A stretch of DNA of 64,000 nt. It comes from Variovorax fucosicus (GTDB lineage Bacteria > Pseudomonadota > Gammaproteobacteria > Burkholderiales > Burkholderiaceae_C). Made by a program: the position numbers and the translations under genes. The notes under the pieces were generated by a model. The model was given only the letters and a program-made list of their open reading frames with translations, was not told the DNA's origin and searched no databases. Within the stretch, counting starts at the first letter, position 1, and every line of letters starts with the position of its first letter. Location of the stretch: NCBI RefSeq assembly GCF_030316825.1, contig NZ_JASZYU010000001.1:186001-250000 (forward strand), given 5' to 3'. Positions 35,362 through 43,800 of this stretch are shown here, one piece after another.

Positions 35362-36132
35362 ATGCGGGCGATCATCGACACCGATCCGAACCTCGCCCGC
35401 GTGTTGCAGTTGGCCGAGCGCATCGTCCCGGGCCTGCGCGGCGAACAGAGCGACGTGCCGCTGCCCGATGCGCTTCGCCACGACGACGGGATCGCGGATG
35501 GCGCGACGGCACTGCGCGCGCTGTGCCGTCACTGGGCACAGGCACACGGCGCTGCCGGGGCGCACTACGTGGCGCTGCGCTGCTGGGGGCTGGCGATCTG
35601 GCAGCCGGTCTATCTGGGCGTCATTGCCACGCATCTCGATACGCACGTGCCGCGCCTCGCGGGTTTGGCGCAACCGGTGATCGCCGGCTTTCCCACCGGC
35701 TTCCGGCTGCCGATCCACGCGCCGGCGACCGGCGACCTGTCCACGCGCATGCGGCTCGCGGCCGATGAGCTGCGCACGCTTTGCCAGGCCACGCGCGAAG
35801 TGCTGATGCCGCTGGTGGCGCTGCACCCGCGCGCCGCCGACCGGCTGCAGGCCGAATGCGTGCTCGGCGCACTGCTGCTGGTGCGGCGCCAACAACCCGC
35901 ACGGCCCGACGCCGAACTCGTCGCGCTCGGAGCCGACTGGCTCACGCGGCTCGGCATTGCCGGCGGCTGCGGCTTCTTCGCCTACCGCGCGCGCGACGGC
36001 ACGCCCGCACTCGCGCTCGACCGCAAGGTGTGCTGCCACCGTTTCCGCCGACCCGACGGCGAGAAATGCAGCACCTGCCCCAAGCTCCCGCTCGACACGC
36101 GCATCGCCCGCCTGCTGGCCGATCCTTCGTAG
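35362..36132 (+). CDS. FhuF-like siderophore ferric reductase (position of AlcD)
   Basis: 256 residues. The C-terminus carries C224, C225, C236 and C239 in CCHRFRRPDGEKCSTC, exactly the CC-x10-C-x2-C [2Fe-2S] signature of FhuF, which reduces ferric hydroxamates in the cytoplasm to release iron. The rest is a diverged FhuF-type fold. It starts 8 bases after the synthetase. It takes the place of alcD in the Bordetella order alcABCDE; I infer that it recycles the imported siderophore rather than helps make it. Confidence 0.82.
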   Translation: MRAIIDTDPNLARVLQLAERIVPGLRGEQSDVPLPDALRHDDGIADGATALRALCRHWAQAHGAAGAHYVALRCWGLAIWQPVYLGVIATHLDTHVPRLAGLAQPVIAGFPTGFRLPIHAPATGDLSTRMRLAADELRTLCQATREVLMPLVALHPRAADRLQAECVLGALLLVRRQQPARPDAELVALGADWLTRLGIAGGCGFFAYRARDGTPALALDRKVCCHRFRRPDGEKCSTCPKLPLDTRIARLLADPS

Positions 36133-36206
36133 TCCGGCCCCCTCGTTCTCTCGGCGCGCCGAAGCCCGTCCGGGCCGGCGTGGTTCGTCACGCTTTGGAG
36201 ATTCCC

Positions 36207-37361
36207 ATGAACGTTGTCGCACGCCTGGCGCGTGTTCTGCCGGCAGTCACGCAGTTGCCGGTCAGCGCCTATTTCGACGAAACCCTGCTCGCGCGCGAGC
36301 AGGAACTCATCTTCAACAAGTCGGCCCGCTACGTGGGCCACGAGAAAGCCGTCCCGCACGTCGGTGACTGGCGGCGCCTTGCGCAGGAGGGCGGAGGCCG
36401 TGTGCTGGTGCGCAATGCGCAGGGCGTGGAGCTGATGTCCAACGTCTGCCGGCACCGGCAGGCGCTGATCCTCGGCGGCGAGACCGGCGACGTGAGAGGG
36501 CCCGCCAACCCCAGCGGAAACCTGGATGCGGCGGGCGGACACATCGTCTGCCCGCTGCACCGCTGGACCTACAACGACCGCGGCGAACTGCTCGGCGCGC
36601 CGCAGTTCGAGCAGAAGCCCTGCAAGAACCTGCAGCGCTTTCCGCTGCGCAACTGCCACGGGCAACTGTTCGAAGGTGCGCGCGATCCGGCGCGGGACAT
36701 GGCGGCGCTGTTCGCGCGGCCGGAGTTCGATTTCTCGGACTATGTGCTCGACCACGTCGAAGTCCACCAATGCAACTACAACTGGAAGACCTTCATCGAG
36801 GTGTACCTGGAGGACTACCACGTCGCGCCGTTCCACCCCGGCCTCGGCAGCTTCGTGGATTGCGACGACCTGAGCTGGGACTTCGCCGATTTCTACAGCA
36901 TGCAACGCGTCGGCGTGCACCAGTCGCTGGGCGCGCCGGGCTCGGAGGTCTATCGCGCCTGGCACGACCGCCTGCTGGACTACCGCACCGGCAGCGCGCC
37001 CGATTTCGGCGCGGTATGGGTCACCTACTTCCCGACCCACATGATCGAGCTGTACCCGCACGTGCTGGTTCTGTCCACCCTCTACCCCAAGGGGCCGCAG
37101 AGCACGATCAACGTCGTCGAGTTCTACTATCCCGAGGAGATCGCCGCCTTCGAGCGTGAGTTCATCGAGGCGCACCGCGCGGCCTACATGGAAACCGTGA
37201 AGGAAGACGACGAGATCGGCGAGCGCATGGATGCAGGGCGCCTCGCGCTGTTCGAGCGGGGCGTTTCCGATGTCGGACCGTACCAGTCGCCGCTGGAAGA
37301 CGGCATGCAGCACTTCCACGCGTGGTACCGGCGGATGATGGGCGCCTCGATGCTGGCGTGA
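36207..37361 (+). CDS. alcE: Rieske-type non-haem iron oxygenase (AlcE-like)
   Basis: 384 residues. Rieske [2Fe-2S] ligands C81 and H83 (CRH) and C115 and H118 (CPLH); the catalytic iron histidines lie in EVYLEDYHVAPFHPG. This is the alpha-subunit type of ring-hydroxylating oxygenase, and in Bordetella AlcE is thought to add the hydroxyl that separates alcaligin from putrebactin. Its presence suggests a hydroxylated macrocyclic dihydroxamate as product. ATG 36207 follows TTTGGAG. A 74-base gap separates it from the reductase gene. Reductase partners are not encoded here. Confidence 0.88.
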   Translation: MNVVARLARVLPAVTQLPVSAYFDETLLAREQELIFNKSARYVGHEKAVPHVGDWRRLAQEGGGRVLVRNAQGVELMSNVCRHRQALILGGETGDVRGPANPSGNLDAAGGHIVCPLHRWTYNDRGELLGAPQFEQKPCKNLQRFPLRNCHGQLFEGARDPARDMAALFARPEFDFSDYVLDHVEVHQCNYNWKTFIEVYLEDYHVAPFHPGLGSFVDCDDLSWDFADFYSMQRVGVHQSLGAPGSEVYRAWHDRLLDYRTGSAPDFGAVWVTYFPTHMIELYPHVLVLSTLYPKGPQSTINVVEFYYPEEIAAFEREFIEAHRAAYMETVKEDDEIGERMDAGRLALFERGVSDVGPYQSPLEDGMQHFHAWYRRMMGASMLA

Positions 37362-37377
37362 AGGGCCGGCCGCCCTT
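37361..37377. terminator. Short hairpin between convergent stop codons
   Basis: AAGGGC-CGGCC-GCCCTT, a perfect 6-base stem with a 5-base loop, lying across the last base of the alcE stop and the stop of the sensor kinase on the other strand. No T-run; possible two-way terminator. Confidence 0.4.
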
Positions 37378-39340
37378 AGCCCGGACCGCCGGCGCCCATG
37401 GCGCGCCCGATCGCATCGGCGAGCTGCTGCTGGTCAAAAGGCTTGGCGACCTTGACCGCCAGCCCGTAGGCGCTGGCCGGCCAGTCCGCAAAGCCGGAGG
37501 CCAGAATCAGGCGCAGTTCGGGATGCTCCTTGCGCAGCACTTCGAACAACTGCAAGCCGGTCATCCTGGGCATGACCTGGTCGGAGATCACCAGATCGAT
37601 TCCGGGTTCGTTCCGGATCAGGCCGAGGGCCTCCACGGCACCCGCAGCGCTGAGCACCGAATGTCCGAGATCCTCCAGCATCGAAGCTGTGCCGGCCAGT
37701 ACCAGCGGGTCGTCATCGACCGCGACAACCTTCAGGGCCGCGGTGCAGTGCGCTGCAGCCGGCGGTGGTGCAGCATGCTGGCCCGCAGGAAGCGCCTCGT
37801 GCACCTCCACCCTTGCCAAAGGGAGCCAAAGCAACGCGGTCGTCCCGACACCCTCGGTGCTGGTCATCACGAATTTTCCGCCGGACTGGACCGCCAGCCC
37901 CTGCACCATGGCCAGGCCCAGGCCGGTGCCCTTGCCGACACCCTTCGTCGTGAAGAAAGGCTCCATGGCACGCGCCAGCACTTCGGGGTTCATCCCGCTG
38001 CCGCTGTCGGAGACCGACAGGCGCACGAATTCCCCTCCCTGCCGCCCCTGCGAGGTGGTAGACACCTCCTGCGTTGCCTCCAGGCGCAGCGTGCCTCCGT
38101 TGGGCATTGCGTCGCGGGCATTGACTGCAAGGTTCAGGATGGCCAGCTCGAGCTGATGCGGATCCACCAGCACCGGACTGAGTGATTCCGCAAACTTGCG
38201 CTCGATCAGAATCGTCGGCCCGAGCGTGCGCTCCAGCATGTCCGTCATGCCGCCAATGAGAAACGGCAAGTGCACGCTTTCGGGACGCAGCTCCTGCCGG
38301 CGCGCGAAAGCCAGCATGCGCTGGGTGAGCGACACACCGCGCTTGGCGCCCTGCGTCGCGTTGTCCACCAGCTGCCGGAGCTTTTCATCGGCGGGCATGC
38401 GACGGCGCAACAGCTCCAGGCTCGTGAGGATGACCATCAGCAGGTTGTTGAAGTCGTGCGCCACGCCGCCCGTGAGTTGCCCGATCGCATCCAGTTTCTG
38501 CGACTGGAAGAGCGCTTCGCGCGTCTGCTCGAGCGCGAGCTGGGCATTGCGTTTCTCCGTGATGTCCCGCGTGACCTTGGCAAATCCGCGCAGCTCCCCA
38601 TTGCCGCCGTAGATCGGGTCGATCACCACGCTGGCCCAGAACTCGGTTCCGTCCTTGCGCACGCGCCAGCCCTCGCCTTCGAAGCGGCCCTCGGCGGCTG
38701 CGATCGCAAGCGCTCTTGCGGGAAGGCCCTGGTTCCGGTCTTCGGCGCGGTAGAAGCGCGAAAAGTGTGTGCCGATGACTTCGGCAGGCTCATAGCCCTT
38801 GATTCGCCGCCCCCCGGAATTCCAGTTCGTGATGATGCCCTCGGGGTCGAGCATGTAGATCGCGTAGTCGGTCACCGCCTGGACGAGCAGCCTGAACTGC
38901 TCCTCGCTGCGCCGCAAGGCCTCTTCGGCAGCCCGTCGCTCGCTGAGATCGCGGGTCACCTTGGCGTAGCCGAGCAATTCCTTGGCCGGCGACCAGATGG
39001 GATGCACAACCACGTGCGCCCAGAAGCGACGCCCTCCCTTGGCATGGCGCCAACCTTCCGATTCGAACCGACCCGTCTTCAATGCAGCCGCCAGCGCCCT
39101 GGCCGGCAATCCGCTTTGAACGTCTTCGGGCCCGTAGAACACCGAGAAGTGGCGGCCTACGATCTCGGACTCTGTGTATCCCTTGAGCCGCTCTGCACCG
39201 ACATTCCAGCTGACAATGAATCCGTCCGGATCCAGCATGTAGATCGCAGAGTCTGCGACCGCGTCCACGAGCAGGCGATACCGCTCCTCGGTGCTGATGC
39301 TGGTTGTATGCGGCTGTTGTTCCATTGCAAGCGAGCTCAT
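37376..39340 (-). CDS. Soluble PAS-PAS histidine kinase with receiver domain
   Basis: 654 residues, no membrane helix. Two similar PAS domains in tandem (~15-140 and ~145-270, each with GLPARALA and FWA.VV.P), then HisKA with phospho-acceptor H in GGVAHDFNNLLMVI, HATPase with DSGSGMNPEV and GKGTGLGLAMV, and a C-terminal receiver (VVAVDDDPLVL, phospho-acceptor in DLVISDQVMPRM, K in VAKPF). Probably senses a redox or small-molecule signal in the cytoplasm. ATG 39340 has AGGA before it; ATG 39325 is possible. No output regulator is next to it. Confidence 0.9.
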   Translation of the reverse strand: MSSLAMEQQPHTTSISTEERYRLLVDAVADSAIYMLDPDGFIVSWNVGAERLKGYTESEIVGRHFSVFYGPEDVQSGLPARALAAALKTGRFESEGWRHAKGGRRFWAHVVVHPIWSPAKELLGYAKVTRDLSERRAAEEALRRSEEQFRLLVQAVTDYAIYMLDPEGIITNWNSGGRRIKGYEPAEVIGTHFSRFYRAEDRNQGLPARALAIAAAEGRFEGEGWRVRKDGTEFWASVVIDPIYGGNGELRGFAKVTRDITEKRNAQLALEQTREALFQSQKLDAIGQLTGGVAHDFNNLLMVILTSLELLRRRMPADEKLRQLVDNATQGAKRGVSLTQRMLAFARRQELRPESVHLPFLIGGMTDMLERTLGPTILIERKFAESLSPVLVDPHQLELAILNLAVNARDAMPNGGTLRLEATQEVSTTSQGRQGGEFVRLSVSDSGSGMNPEVLARAMEPFFTTKGVGKGTGLGLAMVQGLAVQSGGKFVMTSTEGVGTTALLWLPLARVEVHEALPAGQHAAPPPAAAHCTAALKVVAVDDDPLVLAGTASMLEDLGHSVLSAAGAVEALGLIRNEPGIDLVISDQVMPRMTGLQLFEVLRKEHPELRLILASGFADWPASAYGLAVKVAKPFDQQQLADAIGRAMGAGGPG

Positions 39341-39461
39341 TCTGTCGATCCTAAGCAGCCCGCAAGCGATTCTGGCGGGTGCCGCCTGCAGGCGTCTAGA
39401 CATTTACCCGCGGAGCAGTTTTGGAAGAACACAGCCGGTGGCCGGTCGGGACGGATGCGCT

Positions 39462-40022
39462 TCATCGCAGGCGCCGCAGGGCGGGGTAAGGGTTGATGGC
39501 CGTGCCCTTCCACCAATGCCTGTCCGCGCCGAGGCGGAAGACAGCGAAGTGCAGGTGCGGCGCGTTCACGGGCGCGTTGCCCGTGGTTCCGACGTAGCCG
39601 ATCAGGTCGCCGCGCCGCAAGACCATGCCCTCGTACAGCTGGTCGGCGTAGCGGTCCAGGTGCGCGTAGTAGTACGCGAGCTGCCCCATAGGATCGAACT
39701 GGTAGATCGTGAGTCCGCCCGGCACGCTCGTGAAGAGCTTGACCAGGGTGCCGTCGTCCACGGCATGCACCGGCGTCCCGCGCGGCGCGGGGATGTCGAT
39801 GGCCTCGTGCGCCCCACCCGCGCGGCCGTCGTTGAAGGTGTCCTGCAGCGCATGCGCCTGCACGCCCGCCACGGGCATCGCGAGCGGGCGCGCGGCGAGC
39901 AGCGCGGCGCCGTCGTCGGGCATTGCCCCCTGCGCCCACGCCGCGCCCAGGCCGAGGCACCAGGCGACGCCCAGCAGACACCGGGCGCACGCCACGATGG
40001 AGCGCGTGCCGATGCCTGCCAT
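39462..40022 (-). CDS. M23 family metallopeptidase (LytM-like), exported
   Basis: 186 residues with a signal peptide ([21 protein letters not shown]). The LytM domain has zinc ligands in HEAIDIP (H-x3-D) and HLHFAVF, and [18 protein letters not shown] is the family's core. Acts on peptidoglycan cross-bridges or, if a catalytic residue is missing, as an amidase activator; the motif looks complete. Lies 8 bases after the L,D-transpeptidase gene, so the two probably work together on the cell wall. Confidence 0.88.
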   Translation of the reverse strand: MAGIGTRSIVACARCLLGVAWCLGLGAAWAQGAMPDDGAALLAARPLAMPVAGVQAHALQDTFNDGRAGGAHEAIDIPAPRGTPVHAVDDGTLVKLFTSVPGGLTIYQFDPMGQLAYYYAHLDRYADQLYEGMVLRRGDLIGYVGTTGNAPVNAPHLHFAVFRLGADRHWWKGTAINPYPALRRLR

Positions 40023-40030
40023 ACCCTTTT

Positions 40031-41113
40031 TCAGGCCTTGACCTCGACCGCGAAACCGGCCTTGGCCAGCTGCGCCACGCGCGCGGCATTCCAGTTGGTC
40101 AGGTGGATGCAGCCGTTGGTCTCATCATGGCCGACACGCTCGGGCGCCGGCGTGCCGTGAATGCCCCAGTGCGGTTTCGACAAGCCCATCCAGACATTGC
40201 CCACCGGATTGTTCGGCCCCGCTGCGATGTCGACCTTCTGGGCATTGGCCGGCACGTTCTTCTTGAGGAGCGCGGGGTTGTAGGTGAAGGTCGGATTCCT
40301 CACCTCGTTGGTGATCTTCATCTTGCCAAGCGGCAACGGGTCGAGCCGACCGCCGATGCTGATGGGGAAACCCGCGAGCGGCTTGCCCGCGCGGTCCAGC
40401 ACGAACAACATGTGCTCGCCCTTGTCGATCTCGATCGACTTCGCCGCCGCCACCACGCCCGCGTCGGCATCGGTCGTCGCGTTGACCACGACGATCGAAT
40501 CGCCGGCCCTGAAGCCCGCGCCCTTGTTCAGATCCGCAAGCAGCCGCGGCGCCATGTGATGCCGCTCCGACAATGCTTCCTGGATGTTCTCGTAGTCGAG
40601 CGACTTGAGCTTGGCGCGCTCGGCCATGTCGCCGGGGGTCGGGGTGAAGGGGCCGGCCGCGTCCTTGTCGGTGATCGTGTAGGCAGCGAAGAGCGGTGCA
40701 GTGTCCATCGTCAGGGCATCCCAGGTGGGGGCATCGACTTTGCCGGTGCCCGGAATGCCGTTGGCCTTCTGGTAGGCGGCCACGACCCGGCGCATGTTGG
40801 CGCCGAAGCCACCGTCGATCTCGCCGGGCGAAAACCATGCGCGGTCGAGCAGGATCTGCGCACGCATCACCGCGGCGCCGCGCGAGCCTTGCACCAGCAG
40901 GGGCGTCGCGTTGGCGGCGTTGAGCTTCGCGAGGGCGCCGTCGGCGTCCTGCTCGGGCGCCGCCTTCTTCGCGACCGGCCGGGCTGCCCATGCGCCCCAT
41001 GGCGTGAAGACGCCGGCCACCCCTGTCGACGCCACAAGGAAGGCGCGGCGGGAAGCGCCCAAGGCCTGCCGGCCCATTCGGCCATCGGCGATGGTGCTGT
41101 CGTTGTTCGGCAT
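40031..41113 (-). CDS. L,D-transpeptidase (YkuD) with peptidoglycan-binding domain, probably Tat-exported
   Basis: 360 residues. Signal with twin arginines ([26 protein letters not shown]), a PG_binding_1-type repeat near 70-135 ([48 protein letters not shown]), and a YkuD catalytic domain ending with [22 protein letters not shown]: histidine and nucleophilic cysteine are present, although TNGCIHL replaces the usual SHGCIRL. Forms 3-3 cross-links or attaches proteins to peptidoglycan. Same transcript as the M23 peptidase. Confidence 0.9.
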   Translation of the reverse strand: MPNNDSTIADGRMGRQALGASRRAFLVASTGVAGVFTPWGAWAARPVAKKAAPEQDADGALAKLNAANATPLLVQGSRGAAVMRAQILLDRAWFSPGEIDGGFGANMRRVVAAYQKANGIPGTGKVDAPTWDALTMDTAPLFAAYTITDKDAAGPFTPTPGDMAERAKLKSLDYENIQEALSERHHMAPRLLADLNKGAGFRAGDSIVVVNATTDADAGVVAAAKSIEIDKGEHMLFVLDRAGKPLAGFPISIGGRLDPLPLGKMKITNEVRNPTFTYNPALLKKNVPANAQKVDIAAGPNNPVGNVWMGLSKPHWGIHGTPAPERVGHDETNGCIHLTNWNAARVAQLAKAGFAVEVKA

Positions 41114-41245
41114 CGGGTGCTCCGGGTGAAAGTGTCGAGCCTCACCCTAGCGGCCGAAAGCGCCTCACCGTGTAGGCTGAGGCGAACATCTGGCCTCGGT
41201 GCCATGCGTACAAGGCAGCAACCAGCGCTGGCGTAGCGCGCACGC

Positions 41246-41857
41246 CTATGTGGCGGCGTGCTCCTGGGGCTCGCCCAGCGACAGCATCAGCCGGTTCGCC
41301 CAGTTGAAGAAGGCCGCGCCGTGGACGACATCGGCAATCGCGAGGTCGTCCAGGCCATGCGCGCGCAGTTGCTCGATATGCGCCGGCCCGAACGCTGAAG
41401 GCGTGGACGACAGCGCGACCGAGGCCGCGACGATCGCATTCCAGCGCTCGCCCAGATCGGCCTTGACGCCCTCGTCCAGCAGGCGTTGCACGTCGTCCGT
41501 GCGCTGCGAGAAATGCGAGGCGAAGCGCGCATGCACCGAGGCGCAGTAGATGCAGCCGTTGTAGCGCGAGGCCGCGGCTGCCGAGAGCTCGCGCTCGGCG
41601 CGCGGCAGGCCGGCTTCGGGGTTGTAGAAGATGTCCTTGTCGGTGCGCGTGCGGGCGCCCAGGATGTCCGGGTCGCGCGCCAGCAGGCGGAAGTACGGCG
41701 ACTTGGCGCGGGCCGCGTCCACCAGCCCGGCGAAATGCCGCTCGGTCAGCTCGGCTTCGGGCAGCGGCTCGAGCCAGGGCAGCCATTCGAGCTGCGCCTG
41801 CGTGAAGGCGTTCGGGTGCGTGTTGCCGGGATGGGTCAGCGCAAATTCGGCGGTCAT
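41246..41857 (-). CDS. Alkylhydroperoxidase (AhpD-like) domain protein, Avi_7169 type
   Basis: 203 residues. Carboxymuconolactone-decarboxylase/AhpD fold with the redox motif CIYCASVH, where the two cysteines and histidine form a peroxidase site. RDPDILGARTRTDKDIFYN and HGAAFFNWANRLMLSLGEP fit the subgroup always found with a second CMD protein and a luciferase-like monooxygenase. ATG 41857 is the first start fitting the family. Last gene of a three-gene operon. Confidence 0.85.
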   Translation of the reverse strand: MTAEFALTHPGNTHPNAFTQAQLEWLPWLEPLPEAELTERHFAGLVDAARAKSPYFRLLARDPDILGARTRTDKDIFYNPEAGLPRAERELSAAAASRYNGCIYCASVHARFASHFSQRTDDVQRLLDEGVKADLGERWNAIVAASVALSSTPSAFGPAHIEQLRAHGLDDLAIADVVHGAAFFNWANRLMLSLGEPQEHAAT

Positions 41858-41870
41858 GGTGTTCCTCGGA

Positions 41871-42515
41871 TCAATCGACAAGGGTGACGGGGCGCTGCGC
41901 CAGCGCCCTGAGGCCGGTGACGACGCGGATCTGGAATGCCAGGAAAGCAACGAGCTGCGACAGGGTCACGATCTCGGTGCTGGACCATCCGGCATCGAGC
42001 AGCGACTGCAGCGCAGCCGGGCTCGCGTCGCGTGGATGGAAGACCAGCAGGTGCGCATGCGCGAGACCGGCCGAAAGCCGCTTGCCGAGCACCGGGCGCT
42101 GCGTGTCGCTCACCGCATACGAAGGGCCGGGGGCGTCCTCGGCGCTGAGAGGGCCTGCGGGATAGCGCCCATAGGGCCCCTGCGTCGCAGCCCGCTTCGT
42201 TTCAATGGCAATGGCCTCTGCCAACCCTGTGCGAGCGCCCTGCCCAGCCAGCGAGTCAACGTAGAAGCGCGCCACGTCGGCCTGCCCATGCAGTCCGGCG
42301 ACGAAGGCCGCGACGGCGAAGCGGTCCGCGATCTCGAAATGCCCGAACACGGGCGGCGTCGGCGCGAACAGCGAGAGGTAGCTCTGCTGCGCATGCGTGC
42401 GCGCCTGCTCCCGCTGCGCGCGGATCTGGTCGAGGTGACTGCCGGGCGCGATGCCGACGAGACGATCGATGACGTCGGGCACGGGGCCCGCGGGACGAGA
42501 AGCGATGGCGTTCAT
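41871..42515 (-). CDS. CMD domain protein, Avi_7170 type
   Basis: 214 residues of the carboxymuconolactone-decarboxylase-like group, without the CxxC motif (no peroxidase cysteines seen), so enzymatic activity is doubtful. Segments VIDRLVGIAPGSHLDQIRAQREQARTHAQQSYLSLF and GWSSTEIVTLSQLVAFLAFQIRVVTGLRAL are characteristic. Located 10 bases after the monooxygenase gene and 13 before the AhpD-like gene. The short form starting at ATG 42515 is preferred over TTG 42524. Confidence 0.82.
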   Translation of the reverse strand: MNAIASRPAGPVPDVIDRLVGIAPGSHLDQIRAQREQARTHAQQSYLSLFAPTPPVFGHFEIADRFAVAAFVAGLHGQADVARFYVDSLAGQGARTGLAEAIAIETKRAATQGPYGRYPAGPLSAEDAPGPSYAVSDTQRPVLGKRLSAGLAHAHLLVFHPRDASPAALQSLLDAGWSSTEIVTLSQLVAFLAFQIRVVTGLRALAQRPVTLVD

Positions 42516-42525
42516 GAAATGCAAC

Positions 42526-43599
42526 CTAGAGAAGTGCGAGAGATTGGAGATCCGACACGCCCGCGCCGCGCATCCAGCCCAGCGCCGGTGCGACCACGGT
42601 GGCGGTCAGTTCGATGGAGCGCAGGATGGCCTCGTGCGGTGGATCGACGGAGTGCACCTGGCAGACGAGGTCGGTCACGCGCGCGAGCGTGCTGTCGGCG
42701 CGCAGCGAGGCGATCACGTCCTCGGGGGATCCGACGTGCACGTCATACGCCGCGATCAGTTGTTCGAGCGGGGCGTCCGGGCCGGCGCGATCCGCGAGGC
42801 CGTTCTGTCCCGACGCGGCGAAGCGGGCCGCCGACCGGCGCAGCCCGATGTCGGCCAGGCGCAGTGCCTCCTTGCGGGTGTCCGCCACGAAGACGCTGCG
42901 CGAGCCCACGATGCGTGGCGTATGGCCGGTTGGCAGCGCGGCCAGGTAGGCGTCGACGATCGGGTTCTGGATCGCGGCGAGCGACGCATCGGCCATGTGC
43001 TCGGGGCGTGGCTGCGTGCGCGAGAGCATCAGGCCGTCGCCGGCCTCCCCTGCGCGCGTACCGCCGCTCACCGAGAAGGTGGCCTGCCAGACGCGGTTCA
43101 GCAGTTGCGAGGCCGCGGGGTACAGCGTGTCGCCGCCGGCCAGCGGCCGGCCGGCCCAGGCTGCGCGCACCACGGCGAGCTGCCTCGCGAAGATGGCCGA
43201 GCGGTCGTTGCCATCCAGCCCGAAGGCCGTGAAGGATTCGGGCGTGCCGCCCGTGCCCACGCCCACCTCGAGCCGGCCGCCCGAAAGCAGATCCAGCACG
43301 ATCGCGTCCTCGGCCACGCGCACCGCGTTTTCCAGCGGCAGCGTGACGATCCCGGTGCCCAGGCGGATGCGCCGCGTGCGCGAGGCCACGTAGGCCAGAA
43401 AGACGAATGGCGATGGCAGGCCGCCCTCGTGCGCGTGGAAATGATGCTGCGCCACCCAGGCCGAATCGAAGCCGAAGGCCTCGGCATGGGCGATCTGCGC
43501 GGCGGCAAGACGGTAGCGCTCGGCGGCGGTGGCGTCGTCGAGCAGGCGGCTGAAGAAGCCGAGGCGAAGCGGGCGCTGGGTGTTGGAAATGCCGGGCAT
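42526..43599 (-). CDS. LLM class flavin-dependent monooxygenase
   Basis: 357 residues, bacterial luciferase-like TIM barrel. Typical segments: LRLGFFSRLLDD, AEAFGFDSAWVAQHHFHAHEGGLPSPFVFLAYVASRTRRIRLGTGIVTLPLENAVRVAEDAIVLDLLSGGRLEVGVGTGG, and SRTQPRPEH. Uses FMNH2 and oxygen, probably from a separate reductase. With the two CMD proteins it forms a conserved trio of unknown substrate; position beside organosulfur genes hints at a sulfur compound. Divergent from the rhodanese gene across a 201-base region with a 12-base direct repeat. Confidence 0.87.
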   Translation of the reverse strand: MPGISNTQRPLRLGFFSRLLDDATAAERYRLAAAQIAHAEAFGFDSAWVAQHHFHAHEGGLPSPFVFLAYVASRTRRIRLGTGIVTLPLENAVRVAEDAIVLDLLSGGRLEVGVGTGGTPESFTAFGLDGNDRSAIFARQLAVVRAAWAGRPLAGGDTLYPAASQLLNRVWQATFSVSGGTRAGEAGDGLMLSRTQPRPEHMADASLAAIQNPIVDAYLAALPTGHTPRIVGSRSVFVADTRKEALRLADIGLRRSAARFAASGQNGLADRAGPDAPLEQLIAAYDVHVGSPEDVIASLRADSTLARVTDLVCQVHSVDPPHEAILRSIELTATVVAPALGWMRGAGVSDLQSLALL

Positions 43600-43673
43600 C
43601 CGGAGGAGCTGGGTTGTCGAAAGCCTTAGAGTCTTGCCCGCGATGCGTTCGGAGGGAAATCCGGTTTTCGCAC

Positions 43674-43735
43674 TTGCTTATGCGGCTTGCATGTATCGCC
43701 GTCTTCAGGCCGGGCGGCCATGTTTGCTTATGCGG
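43674..43735. repeat. 12-base direct repeat in the divergent promoter region of the sulfur operon
   Basis: TTGCTTATGCGG occurs at 43674-43685 and again at 43724-43735, exactly 50 bases apart. Both copies lie between the monooxygenase and rhodanese genes, 66-127 bases before the latter. Candidate binding sites for a regulator of the sulfur genes. Confidence 0.8.
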
Positions 43736-43800
43736 AATTCTTCGTAGCCATGCACGCGCCGTGCGGCTAAGGTGCCGCCGACCTTTGCTCCCTTGCCTCC

